Assembly (NCBI GenBank): GCA_021413675.1
Contig: JAIOQA010000070.1
Span: 1 to 64,000, forward strand
From: Deltaproteobacteria bacterium
GTDB lineage: Bacteria; Myxococcota_A; Polyangia; Haliangiales; Haliangiaceae
Reading direction: 5' to 3'
Length of the DNA stretch: 64,000 bases
Shown here: positions 1-7,931 of the stretch, piece by piece
Layout: every line of letters starts with the position of its first letter
Numbering within the stretch: position 1 is the first letter of the stretch
Made by a program: the position numbers and the translations under genes
The notes under the pieces: model-generated
The model's database searches: none
Told to the model about the DNA's origin: nothing
Seen by the model: the letters and a program-made list of their open reading frames with translations, nothing else

Positions 1-1316
1 TGATCCACCGCGACCTCAAGCCTGGCAACATCATGCTCGGCGACTTCGGCGAGGTCTACGTGCTCGACTGGGGCGTCGCGCGGATCGTCGGCGTCGACGA
101 CATCACCGCCGATGGCGACAGCGCCGACAGCGCCGAGCGCATGACCCAGCCCGGCGCGATCCTGGGCACGCCGGCGTACATGGCGCCGGAGCAGCGCCGC
201 GGCGCGCTCGATGTCGGGCCCGCCGCCGACGTCTACTCGCTGGGCTGCATCCTGTTCGAGATCCTCGCCGGTGAGCCGCTCGCGCCGACGCCGGACGCGC
301 GCGCGATGCCGGTCGAGCCGCTCGATCCGCGCCCGAGCGCGCGCGGCGTCGACGTCGCCCCCGAGCTCGAGGCGGCGTGCGTCGCGGCGATCGCGGCCGA
401 TCCCGCGGCCCGCCCGAGCGCGCGCGCGCTGTCCGATCGACTGCAGCACTACCTCGACGGTGATCGCGACGCCGAGCAGCGCCGCGCGCTGGCCGCCGAT
501 CACGTGCGCGCCGCGACCCAGGCGCTCGCCGGCGATGGCCCCGACGCCGATCGCCGCGCCGCCGCGATGCGCCGCGCCGGCCAGGCGCTCGCGCTCGATC
601 CGACCTCCACCGCCGCCGCGCAGATCGTCTCGCGCCTGGTGCTCGAGCCACCGCCGATCGCGCCGCGCGAGGTCACGCAGCTGCTCGCCGATCGCGATCG
701 CGAGACGATCACGCGCCAGGGCTACCTCGCGGCGCGCAGCCTCGGCACGTCGGCGGTGATCGTCGCGCTCCTCATGTGGCTGTTCGTGCGCAGCTGGCCG
801 CTCACGCTCGCGGTGTTCGCGGTGTTCGCCGCCAGCGCCGCGCACGCGTACCGCACGAGCCGGGCGAACCGCACGTTCCGCCCGCTCGACATCGCCTACA
901 TCCTCGGCTCGAACGTCGTGATCCTCGTGCTGCTGTCGCGGTTGTTCGGCGTGTACCTGATCGTCCCGGCGATCGCGACCGCGGCGATGTCGGGCCTCGC
1001 GGTGCTGCCGCCACTGCTCGGCGCCTACAACCGCGTGTGGCTCGCGTTCGCCGCCGGCCTGGTGATCCCGGCGGTGCTCGAGACCGCCGGCGTGTGGGCG
1101 CGCACCACCACGTTCGCCGCGAACGGCGTGGTGATCGCGCCGCTCGGCACCGAGGTCCCGGCGGGCGCGGAGCTGCTGGTGCTCGCCGCGGTGCTCGCGC
1201 TCCTCTACGCCGCCGGCCGCTACGTGCGCGATCTGGCCACCGCGAACCGCGCCGCGCAGGCCCGGCTCGAGCTCCAGGCCTGGCACCTGCGCCAGCTCAT
1301 CCCGCCGGCGGCCTGA
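1..1316 (+). CDS. Membrane Ser/Thr protein kinase, C-terminal part (5' end outside window)
   Basis: The window opens inside the kinase catalytic loop: the frame from base 3 reads IHRDLKPGNIML, so the glycine loop, the VAIK lysine and the start lie upstream. The metal-binding motif is DWG (VLDWGVARI) instead of the usual DFG, a variant I know from other myxobacterial Hanks kinases. [10 protein letters not shown] (activation segment) follows near base 170 and the C-lobe ends near base 450. After a charged helical stretch, about six hydrophobic segments run from roughly base 740 to 1250, so the kinase domain precedes a multi-pass membrane domain. It probably phosphorylates cytoplasmic proteins in response to an envelope signal; substrate unknown. 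TGA at 1314-1316. The next gene starts 5 bases later on the same strand. Confidence 0.9.
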   Translation, partial: IHRDLKPGNIMLGDFGEVYVLDWGVARIVGVDDITADGDSADSAERMTQPGAILGTPAYMAPEQRRGALDVGPAADVYSLGCILFEILAGEPLAPTPDARAMPVEPLDPRPSARGVDVAPELEAACVAAIAADPAARPSARALSDRLQHYLDGDRDAEQRRALAADHVRAATQALAGDGPDADRRAAAMRRAGQALALDPTSTAAAQIVSRLVLEPPPIAPREVTQLLADRDRETITRQGYLAARSLGTSAVIVALLMWLFVRSWPLTLAVFAVFAASAAHAYRTSRANRTFRPLDIAYILGSNVVILVLLSRLFGVYLIVPAIATAAMSGLAVLPPLLGAYNRVWLAFAAGLVIPAVLETAGVWARTTTFAANGVVIAPLGTEVPAGAELLVLAAVLALLYAAGRYVRDLATANRAAQARLELQAWHLRQLIPPAA

Positions 1317-1321
1317 GGTCG

Positions 1322-1861
1322 GTGAGCGTGCACGATCTCGAGTGGCTGTTCGGCTACGGCTCGGTCATCTACCGGCCGAGCTTCCCGTTCGTCGAGCGAC
1401 GCCCGGCGACCCTGCGCGGCTACGCGCGCCGGTTCTCGCAGGCCTCCGATGATCACCGCGGCACCGCGGCCCTGCCCGGCCGGGTCGTCACGCTGCAGGC
1501 CGCCGACGGCGCGGTGCGCGGCATCGCGTACCGCTTCGCGCGCGCCGATGCCGCCGCGGTGTTCGCCGATCTCGACGTGCGCGAACAGGCCGGCTACGCG
1601 CCCCAGCGCGTGACGATCGAGCTCGACGACGGCCCCGCGGTGCCGGCGATCGCGTACATCGCGCCGCCCGGCAACGCCTGGGACGCGGGCGACGAGTCGC
1701 TCGACACGATCGCCGCGCGCATCCTGATCGCGGTCGGGCCCAGCGGCCCTAACGTCGAGTACCTGCTGCGCCTCGCCGACGCGCTACGCGATCTCGGCGA
1801 CGATGATCCGCACGTGCGCGCGCTGGCGGAGCGGGTGCGTGCGGGGCTGGCCGCGCGGTAG
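1322..1861 (+). CDS. Gamma-glutamylcyclotransferase, ChaC-like
   Basis: About 179 residues, the usual size for ChaC proteins, which cleave glutathione to 5-oxoproline and Cys-Gly in the cytoplasm. The N-terminal substrate loop WLFGYGSVIYRP and the LDVREQAGY segment, whose Glu is the family catalytic residue, are both present, as is the YIA sheet strand (AIAYIAPPGN). Two GTG codons are possible starts (1322 and 1328); no ATG is available before the GYGS motif. The gene follows the kinase by 5 bases, so it is probably cotranscribed with it. Its last 113 bases overlap the convergent gene on the opposite strand. Family assignment is firm; the exact start is not. Confidence 0.85.
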   Translation: MSVHDLEWLFGYGSVIYRPSFPFVERRPATLRGYARRFSQASDDHRGTAALPGRVVTLQAADGAVRGIAYRFARADAAAVFADLDVREQAGYAPQRVTIELDDGPAVPAIAYIAPPGNAWDAGDESLDTIAARILIAVGPSGPNVEYLLRLADALRDLGDDDPHVRALAERVRAGLAAR

Positions 1862-2225
1862 CCGGGGCCTCGCCCAGCACCTCGAGCATCGCCCGCGCCA
1901 GCGCCCGCATCGACAGGTGCTCGCCGCCCGCGACGTCGCGCGCGACCACCAGGGGCCGGATGAGCGCGATCAGATCGGCGAGCTGCGCGTCGGGCTCGAT
2001 CACGCGGTCGAACTGCGCGCGCAGCGTCGGCTCGGGGACGATCAGCGCCAGCGCCAGCAGCAGCCGGAAGCCGCGCTCCTGGTGCCAGGTCGCCAGCATC
2101 GAATCGGGCCCGAGCGCGGCGAGCTGCGCGCGGGCGTAGGCCACATCCCAGAAGACGCCCATCCGCGGTGGCAGGCGGCGGAGCGTGGCGAAGAGCTCGT
2201 CGAGGGCGGCGTGGGTACCGGACAT
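1749..2225 (-). CDS. Hypothetical protein, 158 residues
   Basis: I do not recognise this protein. The first 115 residues look like a genuine soluble helical protein (MSGTHAALDELFATLRRLPP, then alternating hydrophobic and charged helices with no signal peptide). The last 40 or so residues are Ala/Pro/Arg-rich and lie in the 113-base antisense overlap with the ChaC gene, so they may simply be read-through of a GC-rich frame. It lies 46 bases downstream of the lipoprotein hydrolase on the same strand and may be cotranscribed with it. No clear ribosome-binding site precedes the ATG. Confidence 0.55.
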   Translation of the reverse strand: MSGTHAALDELFATLRRLPPRMGVFWDVAYARAQLAALGPDSMLATWHQERGFRLLLALALIVPEPTLRAQFDRVIEPDAQLADLIALIRPLVVARDVAGGEHLSMRALARAMLEVLGEAPATARPAPHAPAPPARARADHRRRDRVARRRGAAGTRR

Positions 2226-2271
2226 GGGCGTGCAGGCGCTATCGCCACCCGACCCGCCCGGTTGCGTGCGA

Positions 2272-3642
2272 TCAGGGCGGCGGCAGCCCACCCGCGAGCG
2301 TGGCCGCGATCGTCTGCGCGGTCTCGTGCGTCCCCCAGATCGCGTTGACCGCGGTCGCCGCGACCTCGGCGCCCGGGTGCAGCGCGCCATCGGTGAGATC
2401 GAGCAGGTACAGGCGCGGATCGGCGAGCTCGCGCAGCCGCGGCGCCGCGAACAGCACGTCGCGCCCGGCCAGCTGCGCCGCGTGCACGGTCGCGAGGTGC
2501 GCGGCCAGCGCGTCGGGCGCGTACGCCGACAGCACCAGCGCCTGCTCCGGCGGCGCCAGGTGCAGGCCGAGGTAATCGAGCGCGTAGGTCGACACCGACG
2601 GGAAGCCCGGCTCCGACAGCAGCGGTCCGTGCGACCACACCGACGGATCGATCGCGCCCGTGCGCCGCCAGAACACCGCGTCGCCGCCGCACGCCGCGAG
2701 CAGCGCCTCGGTCTGCGCGACCGGCACGAGGTTGTCGTGCTCGTCGTGCAGCACCAGCGTCGCCGCCGGCAGCCCCGCGCACAGGTCCGCGGTGCGCAGC
2801 TCGCCGTAGTCGGCGCCGGGGTCATCGGGCGCGCCCCCGGTCGCCGCGTGGATGCGCCGCAGGTACGGCTGCAGGAACGTCCGCGCGTCGCCGGTGACCG
2901 CGTGGAAGTGCGGCTCCAGGGTCGTGAAGTCGGCGGGCGCGTACTCGGCGACCGTCACCAGCGGCCGGGCGCGCGGGTCGGCGTAGGCGCTGGCGTAGAG
3001 CGCCTCGAACCCGCCCCACGACCCGCCGAACACGCCGATCCGCGCGTGATCGATCTCCGTCGCCGGGCGCTCGGCGACGAACCACATGCCCGCGCGCATG
3101 TCCTCGATGTCGTCGCGGACCGAGCCGCCGGTATAGAAGCGCGCGTAGACCAGCGCGACCGCGAAGTCATTGAGCAGGTGGAGGTGGGCCTGGTCGTCGG
3201 CTTTCGCGATCGGCGTCGGGTCGTAGACGATCATCGCCGCGCCATCGAAGCCCGGGCCATCGACATCGAGGTGCCGCCCATCGGTCAGCGCGTAGCCCGC
3301 CCAGCGGGTGTCGATGGCCTCGCCGGTCCAGTCGATGCCGGCGTAGGGCATCGTCAGGACGACGATCGGCCGGGGCCCCGGCTTGTCCGATGGGATGTAC
3401 TGCACGTAGGTGGTCGCGCCGTCCGGGCGCGTGATCCGCACCAGGTGGTTCGTCCATTCGCGGCCGCTGCTGCTGTCGACGTAGGGCGCGGTGCCGAGCT
3501 CGGTCGCCTGGTAGCCCGGCGTTGCGTCCGTACCCGCGTCAGGCGCCTCCCCGGCGTCGGGGGCGTGGCCCGATCCGGCACCGCAGGCGACGACCGTGGC
3601 GAGAACCAGCAGAAGGCGTGGCGTACGACGACAGATCGGCAT
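2272..3642 (-). CDS. Secreted lipoprotein alpha/beta hydrolase
   Basis: About 456 residues. The N-terminus has a lipoprotein signal: basic MPICRRTPR, hydrophobic LLLVLATVV, then lipobox VVAC. An Asp/Ala/Gly-rich linker (DAGEAPDAGTDATPG) typical of myxobacterial surface lipoproteins follows. The body is an alpha/beta hydrolase fold: a strand and oxyanion region (IVVLTMPYAG), the nucleophile elbow GVFGGSWGGFEAL with Ser in GxSxGG, and a late TLVLHDEHDNLVP segment offering the acid residue. It probably cleaves an ester or peptide at the cell surface (S9/esterase-like); the substrate cannot be read from sequence. The long reading frame continues upstream of this ATG, but that part is antisense to the cytochrome gene and is not real. 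Divergent from the decaheme cytochrome. Confidence 0.85.
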   Translation of the reverse strand: MPICRRTPRLLLVLATVVACGAGSGHAPDAGEAPDAGTDATPGYQATELGTAPYVDSSSGREWTNHLVRITRPDGATTYVQYIPSDKPGPRPIVVLTMPYAGIDWTGEAIDTRWAGYALTDGRHLDVDGPGFDGAAMIVYDPTPIAKADDQAHLHLLNDFAVALVYARFYTGGSVRDDIEDMRAGMWFVAERPATEIDHARIGVFGGSWGGFEALYASAYADPRARPLVTVAEYAPADFTTLEPHFHAVTGDARTFLQPYLRRIHAATGGAPDDPGADYGELRTADLCAGLPAATLVLHDEHDNLVPVAQTEALLAACGGDAVFWRRTGAIDPSVWSHGPLLSEPGFPSVSTYALDYLGLHLAPPEQALVLSAYAPDALAAHLATVHAAQLAGRDVLFAAPRLRELADPRLYLLDLTDGALHPGAEVAATAVNAIWGTHETAQTIAATLAGGLPPP

Positions 3643-3966
3643 CCAGGCGGTCTCGAGAGCAGGCTCCGTGCCTGCGCGCATTCGCCTCACCCCGCCGCGG
3701 GAATGGCGGGCGACAGCGCACGGGTTCGTGCTCACCGCAGGAGCAGCGATCTCCGAAGAGGACGCCACCGACCCCGAGGGTCTGTGCCGACCCCCGCACG
3801 CCTCGCGTGATCCTCGCAATTCCTGCACGCCATTCCTGCGCACAGCAGCCTCTGCGCGATTTCGCGTGTCGCCACGCCGATCTGCCGTACGGATCCAGAC
3901 GGTTGTGGAAGGGGTTCGGTCCTTGCACACGGCAGCCAGCATCCACTCTTTGCTGGAGGAGCTGCC
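3643..3966. promoter_or_regulatory. Divergent intergenic region, hydrolase lipoprotein / decaheme cytochrome
   Basis: A 324-base stretch with no convincing gene that must hold both promoters. It contains a direct repeat ATTCCTGC at 3819-3826 and 3832-3839 (13 bases apart), a possible half-site pair. A strong ribosome-binding site (CTGGAGGAG, about 3953-3961) stands 6-8 bases before the cytochrome ATG. I see no reliable -35/-10 pair. Confidence 0.5.
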
Positions 3967-6843
3967 ATGAAGGCGCTGGGACTCGGTACGTTGTTCTCGT
4001 TCTTGCTGTGCGGGCTCGTAGCCTGCACAGGCGATCAGGGGGCGCCGGGACAGCCCGGCGACCCAGGCACACCGGGCGATCCGGGTGATCCGGGCGCCGC
4101 GGCGCTCGCCGTCACCAGCGTCGAACCCCCCGGCACCAACTGCGCGAATGGAGGAACCAAGATCGAGGTAGGCATCGACACGAACGGCAACGCCACGCTC
4201 GACGCGTCGGAGATCACCTCCACGTCGTACGTCTGCAACGGCACCAGCGGCGGCAACGGCCATGACTCGCTGGTCCGCACGACCGACGAGCTGGCCGGCG
4301 CCAACTGCCCGTTCGGCGGCACCAAGATCGAGACCGGTCTCGACGCGAACGACGACGGCGTCCTCCAGGATACCGAGGTCAACGCGGCAGCCACCAGCTA
4401 CGTCTGCAACATCGCGCCGGGCGGCTACGTCACGCCCAGCACCGGCGTGAACGTCGTGATCACCGCGGTCAGCACGTCGACGACGGCGCCGATCACGGTC
4501 CGCTTCACGATGAAGGACGACAAGGGCTTCCCGCTCGACGTCGCCGGCAAGTACTCGCAGAACACGGCCATCCAGCCGCGCTTCGCGCTCGCGTACTTCA
4601 CCAAGGACGCGACGACGGGCATCGTCTCGCCGCTGACGGTCTACACCAAGTCGGGCGCGACCCCGCAGCCCACCAACTACAACCCGCTTGGCGCGAACCC
4701 GGCGGGCTCGGCCGGTACCCTGGTCGAGAACGGCGTCGGCGCCGGTGACTACACGTACACGTTCCCGACCACCCCGGCCCCCAATAGCGGCCCGGTCGCG
4801 GTCGCCTACGACTCCACCAAGCTCAACGAGACCCACGTGGTCTGGATGCAGGTCACGCGGCAGACCGACACCAACTTCACGATCAACGCGAACACGTTCT
4901 ACGCCGCGAACCCGAGCTACAACTTCATCCCGAGCGGCGTCGGCACCCCGCTGGTCCGCGAGATCGCCTCGCAGACCGCGTGCGACGCCTGCCACGCGAA
5001 GTTCAAGGCCGAGACCACCGCGTCGGCCGCGTTCCACGGCGGCGGTCGCGTCGCCGTCGGCATGTGCAACGTCTGCCACAACCCGGGCCGGACCTCGAAC
5101 CCGCAGGCCGACTCGGCGTCGTTCATCCACCGCATTCACAACGGTGAAGAGGTCGCGAGCGCGAACCTGTTCCACGGCATCGCGGCGACGTTCCCGCGCG
5201 ACGTGAAGGACTGCAGTACCTGCCACGGCACCGCCGCGCAGGCGCAGCAGGCGTTCTCGAACCCCAGCACGATCGCGTGCAAGGGCTGCCACGACTACGT
5301 CGACTTCACCGGAACGCTGAGCAACTCCTGCTTGCCCGTCGTTCGCAATACCGATCCCAACAGCGTCGACTTTGGCAAGCCCGTGCCCTGCGCGCACGTG
5401 GCCGGCAATGTCCCCTCCAACTCGTGCGCGAGCTGCCACGGCCTCGCCAACGCGGACCCACTCCAGCCGCCATTCTTCCCGGCCTCGAAGTACCACGTCC
5501 CGGTTGCCAAGCCTGACCCGGCGAACATCTGGAACCCGAACGGTCTTGGCACCAACGCCAACACCAACGCCTCGTACGTGGCGGCTGGTGGCTATGTCCC
5601 GTCGTCTGGGGCGACGGGCGCCCAGGTCGAGACGATCACGTATGACCTGAAGAGCGTCGGCACCGAGGTGGACGCCAGCGATTCGACGAAGCTGCACCCG
5701 ACGATGACGTTCCGCTTGCTGAACACCGTGAACGGCGTGACCACTCCGGTGGTCTTCCAGACCTACGCGGCGGGCACGGTCACCGAGCTCATGCCGAACT
5801 TCGTGGGTTCGCCGAGCGCGTACTTCGTCTGGGCGGAGGCGCAGGACGGCATCACGTCGCCTGCCGACTTCAACAAGGCCGGCAGCGTCTACATCAAGAA
5901 CGCGTGGAAGGGCACCGGCGCCACGCTGACCTTCGCCTCGGGATACTACACGCTGCACACGACGGCCATCACGATCCCCTCGACTGGGGCGGTCATGCTC
6001 ACCGGCGGCCTCGGCTACACCTACTCCCTGTCGAGCGCGCCGCCCCTGGTCCAGACCAACCTCGGCGCCTATCCGTGGACGCCCGCCGCTGACTTCGCGA
6101 CCTCCGGCAAGGCGCAGGGCGGCCTCAGCGTCCCGGCGCCGAACGTCTGGAAGGTTGCGAGCGGCTTCACCGGTCGCCGCGCGATCGTCGACAACGCCAA
6201 GTGCAAGAACTGCCACGGCGCGCTCGGTGTCGAGCCGACCTTCCACGCCGGTCAGCGCAACGACGGCCCGACCTGCTCGTTCTGCCACAACCCGGGCCGC
6301 AGCAGCTCGGGCTGGGCGGCCGGCTCGAAGTACTTCATCCACGCTATCCACGCCGGCCGCAAGCGGACGGTCGATTTCACCTGGCACGCGGCTGCCAAGG
6401 GCCCCGGCTACGACGAGGTCGAATTCCCCGGCACCTTGAACGCTTGCACCACGTGCCACGTGGCCGGCACGTACGACTTCGAGACCGCGGCCAACCTGGC
6501 TTCGCTGCCCAACCAGCAGCTGTCGACTGCCGCAACGGGCACGTTGATCTCGGACCCGGGCGCCAGCTCGACGTACTATACGGTCTCGCCGTACATCAAT
6601 AGCGGCACAAACTACGGCCTCGCTGGCGAGGATCCCAACCTGGTGATCTCGCCGATCACAGGCGCTTGCTCCGCCTGCCACGACACCTCGATCGCTATCA
6701 ACCACATGAAGGCCAATGGCGGTCAGTTCTACGCAACCCGTGGCTCGCTCAAGGTCGCTGGCGTCGTCCAGCAGACCGAACAGTGCATCATCTGCCACGG
6801 CCCGGGACGTGTCGCTGCGATCGGAGACGTGCACCAGCGCTGA
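3967..6843 (+). CDS. OmcA/MtrC-family decaheme c-type cytochrome lipoprotein
   Basis: 958 residues. It has a lipoprotein signal ending in LVAC (Cys20), then a short collagen-like Gly-X-Y stretch (about residues 22-43), then two copies of a roughly 45-residue Cys-containing module (NGGTKIEVGIDTNGN / FGGTKIETGLDANDD). Ten CxxCH haem-binding motifs follow in two groups of five: near residues 339, 367, 416, 438 and 487, and near 746, 770, 827, 901 and 940. Beta-rich domains separate the groups. Two pentahaem domains alternating with beta domains is the architecture of outer-surface MtrC/OmcA cytochromes, which pass electrons to extracellular minerals or other acceptors. No MtrA/MtrB-type porin-cytochrome partner is in the window. 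A GGAGGA site supports the start, and a hairpin terminator follows the stop. Confidence 0.93.
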   Translation: MKALGLGTLFSFLLCGLVACTGDQGAPGQPGDPGTPGDPGDPGAAALAVTSVEPPGTNCANGGTKIEVGIDTNGNATLDASEITSTSYVCNGTSGGNGHDSLVRTTDELAGANCPFGGTKIETGLDANDDGVLQDTEVNAAATSYVCNIAPGGYVTPSTGVNVVITAVSTSTTAPITVRFTMKDDKGFPLDVAGKYSQNTAIQPRFALAYFTKDATTGIVSPLTVYTKSGATPQPTNYNPLGANPAGSAGTLVENGVGAGDYTYTFPTTPAPNSGPVAVAYDSTKLNETHVVWMQVTRQTDTNFTINANTFYAANPSYNFIPSGVGTPLVREIASQTACDACHAKFKAETTASAAFHGGGRVAVGMCNVCHNPGRTSNPQADSASFIHRIHNGEEVASANLFHGIAATFPRDVKDCSTCHGTAAQAQQAFSNPSTIACKGCHDYVDFTGTLSNSCLPVVRNTDPNSVDFGKPVPCAHVAGNVPSNSCASCHGLANADPLQPPFFPASKYHVPVAKPDPANIWNPNGLGTNANTNASYVAAGGYVPSSGATGAQVETITYDLKSVGTEVDASDSTKLHPTMTFRLLNTVNGVTTPVVFQTYAAGTVTELMPNFVGSPSAYFVWAEAQDGITSPADFNKAGSVYIKNAWKGTGATLTFASGYYTLHTTAITIPSTGAVMLTGGLGYTYSLSSAPPLVQTNLGAYPWTPAADFATSGKAQGGLSVPAPNVWKVASGFTGRRAIVDNAKCKNCHGALGVEPTFHAGQRNDGPTCSFCHNPGRSSSGWAAGSKYFIHAIHAGRKRTVDFTWHAAAKGPGYDEVEFPGTLNACTTCHVAGTYDFETAANLASLPNQQLSTAATGTLISDPGASSTYYTVSPYINSGTNYGLAGEDPNLVISPITGACSACHDTSIAINHMKANGGQFYATRGSLKVAGVVQQTEQCIICHGPGRVAAIGDVHQR

Positions 6844-6880
6844 CCCGCACGCACGACAGACTCCTCTGTGAATGAGGAGA

Positions 6881-6914
6881 CGGCGCCGGTGACTCACCGG
6901 CGCCGTTGTCGTTT
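6881..6914 (+). terminator. Rho-independent-type terminator after the decaheme cytochrome
   Basis: A perfect 10-bp stem, CGGCGCCGGT (6881-6890) pairing with 6896-6905, has a 5-base loop and a T-rich tail (TTGTCGTTT). It begins 37 bases after the cytochrome stop codon. The GC stem is strong, but the T-run is interrupted. Confidence 0.75.
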
Positions 6915-7089
6915 CGGCCCCCCCTTGAAGACCGCGAGCATCGAGGTGCGCAGCTACGGCGGCGCCAGGGCAAGACCGGTAGCTTCGGGCGAGGCGCTCA
7001 CCGAGCCCGCGGCGTCAAAACCGGCCACCTCGGACGAGGTAATCACCCCCTCCTGCCTCACGACCGCTCCGCTCCGAGCGCGAGCCCCT

Positions 7090-7240
7090 TGCGCACCCTT
7101 CCGGGAGCTCATCACGGCGTGGATCGACGACGGCCGCACGGCAATGTCCGTCTGGTAGGAGCTCGTCGAGAAGCATGGCTTCACTGCGCGCTACAGCTCG
7201 CGTACCGCCGTGCTCGAGATCCGCATCCACGGCGTCGGCC
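7090..7240 (+). pseudogene. istA: Fragment of IS21-family transposase IstA
   Basis: Translation of about 7098-7210 gives FRELITAWIDDGRTAMSVW, a TAG stop (7156-7158), then ELVEKHGFTARYSS. This matches the IstA N-terminal helix-turn-helix region, where the family has Q followed by (D/E)LV..HGF..SY.S. The stop sits where CAG (Gln) is expected, so it is a single-base nonsense change. Only about 40 residues of a roughly 500-residue protein remain; the catalytic DDE part is absent and the sequence runs directly into an istB-like stretch. No function is expected. Confidence 0.7.
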
Positions 7241-7850
7241 GAGCGCCAGCCCCACGTCGACTTCCCGTCCGTGCTCCTCGGCGACGAGGAACTCCGGCGT
7301 CAGGACGGGCTGCTCGGCCGTCGGATCAGGTAGCCCGGCTGCCGCGACGCAAGCAAGGCGCTCGACCGGTTCGACTTGGACTTCAACAAGAAGCCCCACC
7401 GCCTGGTCGCCTACAAACTCGCGCCTGCGCGCCACGTCGAGCGCCGCGAGGACGGGATGCTCCTCGGCCCGCCCGGCGCCGGCGAGAGCCATCTCGCGCA
7501 GGCGCACGCGCTCTCCGCGATCCAGAAGGGCTACCGCTTCCGCTACAGCGAAGCCCACGTCCCCTCTCGAGAAACTCGCCGACGCGACGCTCGAACGCTC
7601 CGGTAAGGAGGCATGAGCGCTCTCGCCACGGGGCCGCCGCCGTGACCGACGAACTCGGCATGAGCAAGCCCAATTAGCGACCACCGCCGCGGAAGAGCTG
7701 CTCGACCTGCTCATGCGCCGCCAGGAGCGCGTCTCGACGCTGCTCACTTCGAATCGCCCCGCCGAGGACTGGGGCAAGCTGCGCGGGGACACCGAGGGCC
7801 GCCTCGGCGCTGCTCGATCGCGGCTCGCAGCGTGGGCCGCGTCTACCTCG
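7241..7850 (+). pseudogene. istB: Decayed IS21-family IstB ATPase
   Basis: Pieces of IstB are spread over three frames. DEELRRQDGLLGRRIR precedes a TAG at 7331-7333. DFNKKPHRLVAYKLAP and the Walker A segment LLGPPGAGESHLAQAHAL follow. A one-base insertion near 7560 shifts the frame into LEKLADATLE. Then come remains of the Walker B region (DELGMSK, about 7647-7667) and, in another frame, EELLDLLMRRQERVSTLL and TSNRPAEDWGKLRGDTE (7683-7800). The Walker A lysine is replaced by glutamate (GES for GKS/GKT), so even an intact protein would not bind ATP normally. IstB is normally the transposition helper ATPase; here it is dead. Confidence 0.75.
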
Positions 7851-7931
7851 CATTCCCATCAAGGTGCGCGAGGCAGCACCCGGCTGCCACCTGGAATTCG
7901 GCGGATGAGGCCCTCGATGGTCTCGAACTGG

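Noticed and set aside
5277-5567. Short frames inside the haem protein gene
   Set aside because: They overlap the CxxCH-bearing frame, which has a start, ribosome-binding site and terminator; the short frames have none of these.
3643-6897. Minus-strand frame of the hydrolase extending to 6897 (1,541 residues in all)
   Set aside because: Only the part from 3642 down has a start, signal peptide and domain. The rest is antisense to the haem protein, Arg/Val/Asp-rich and without family features.
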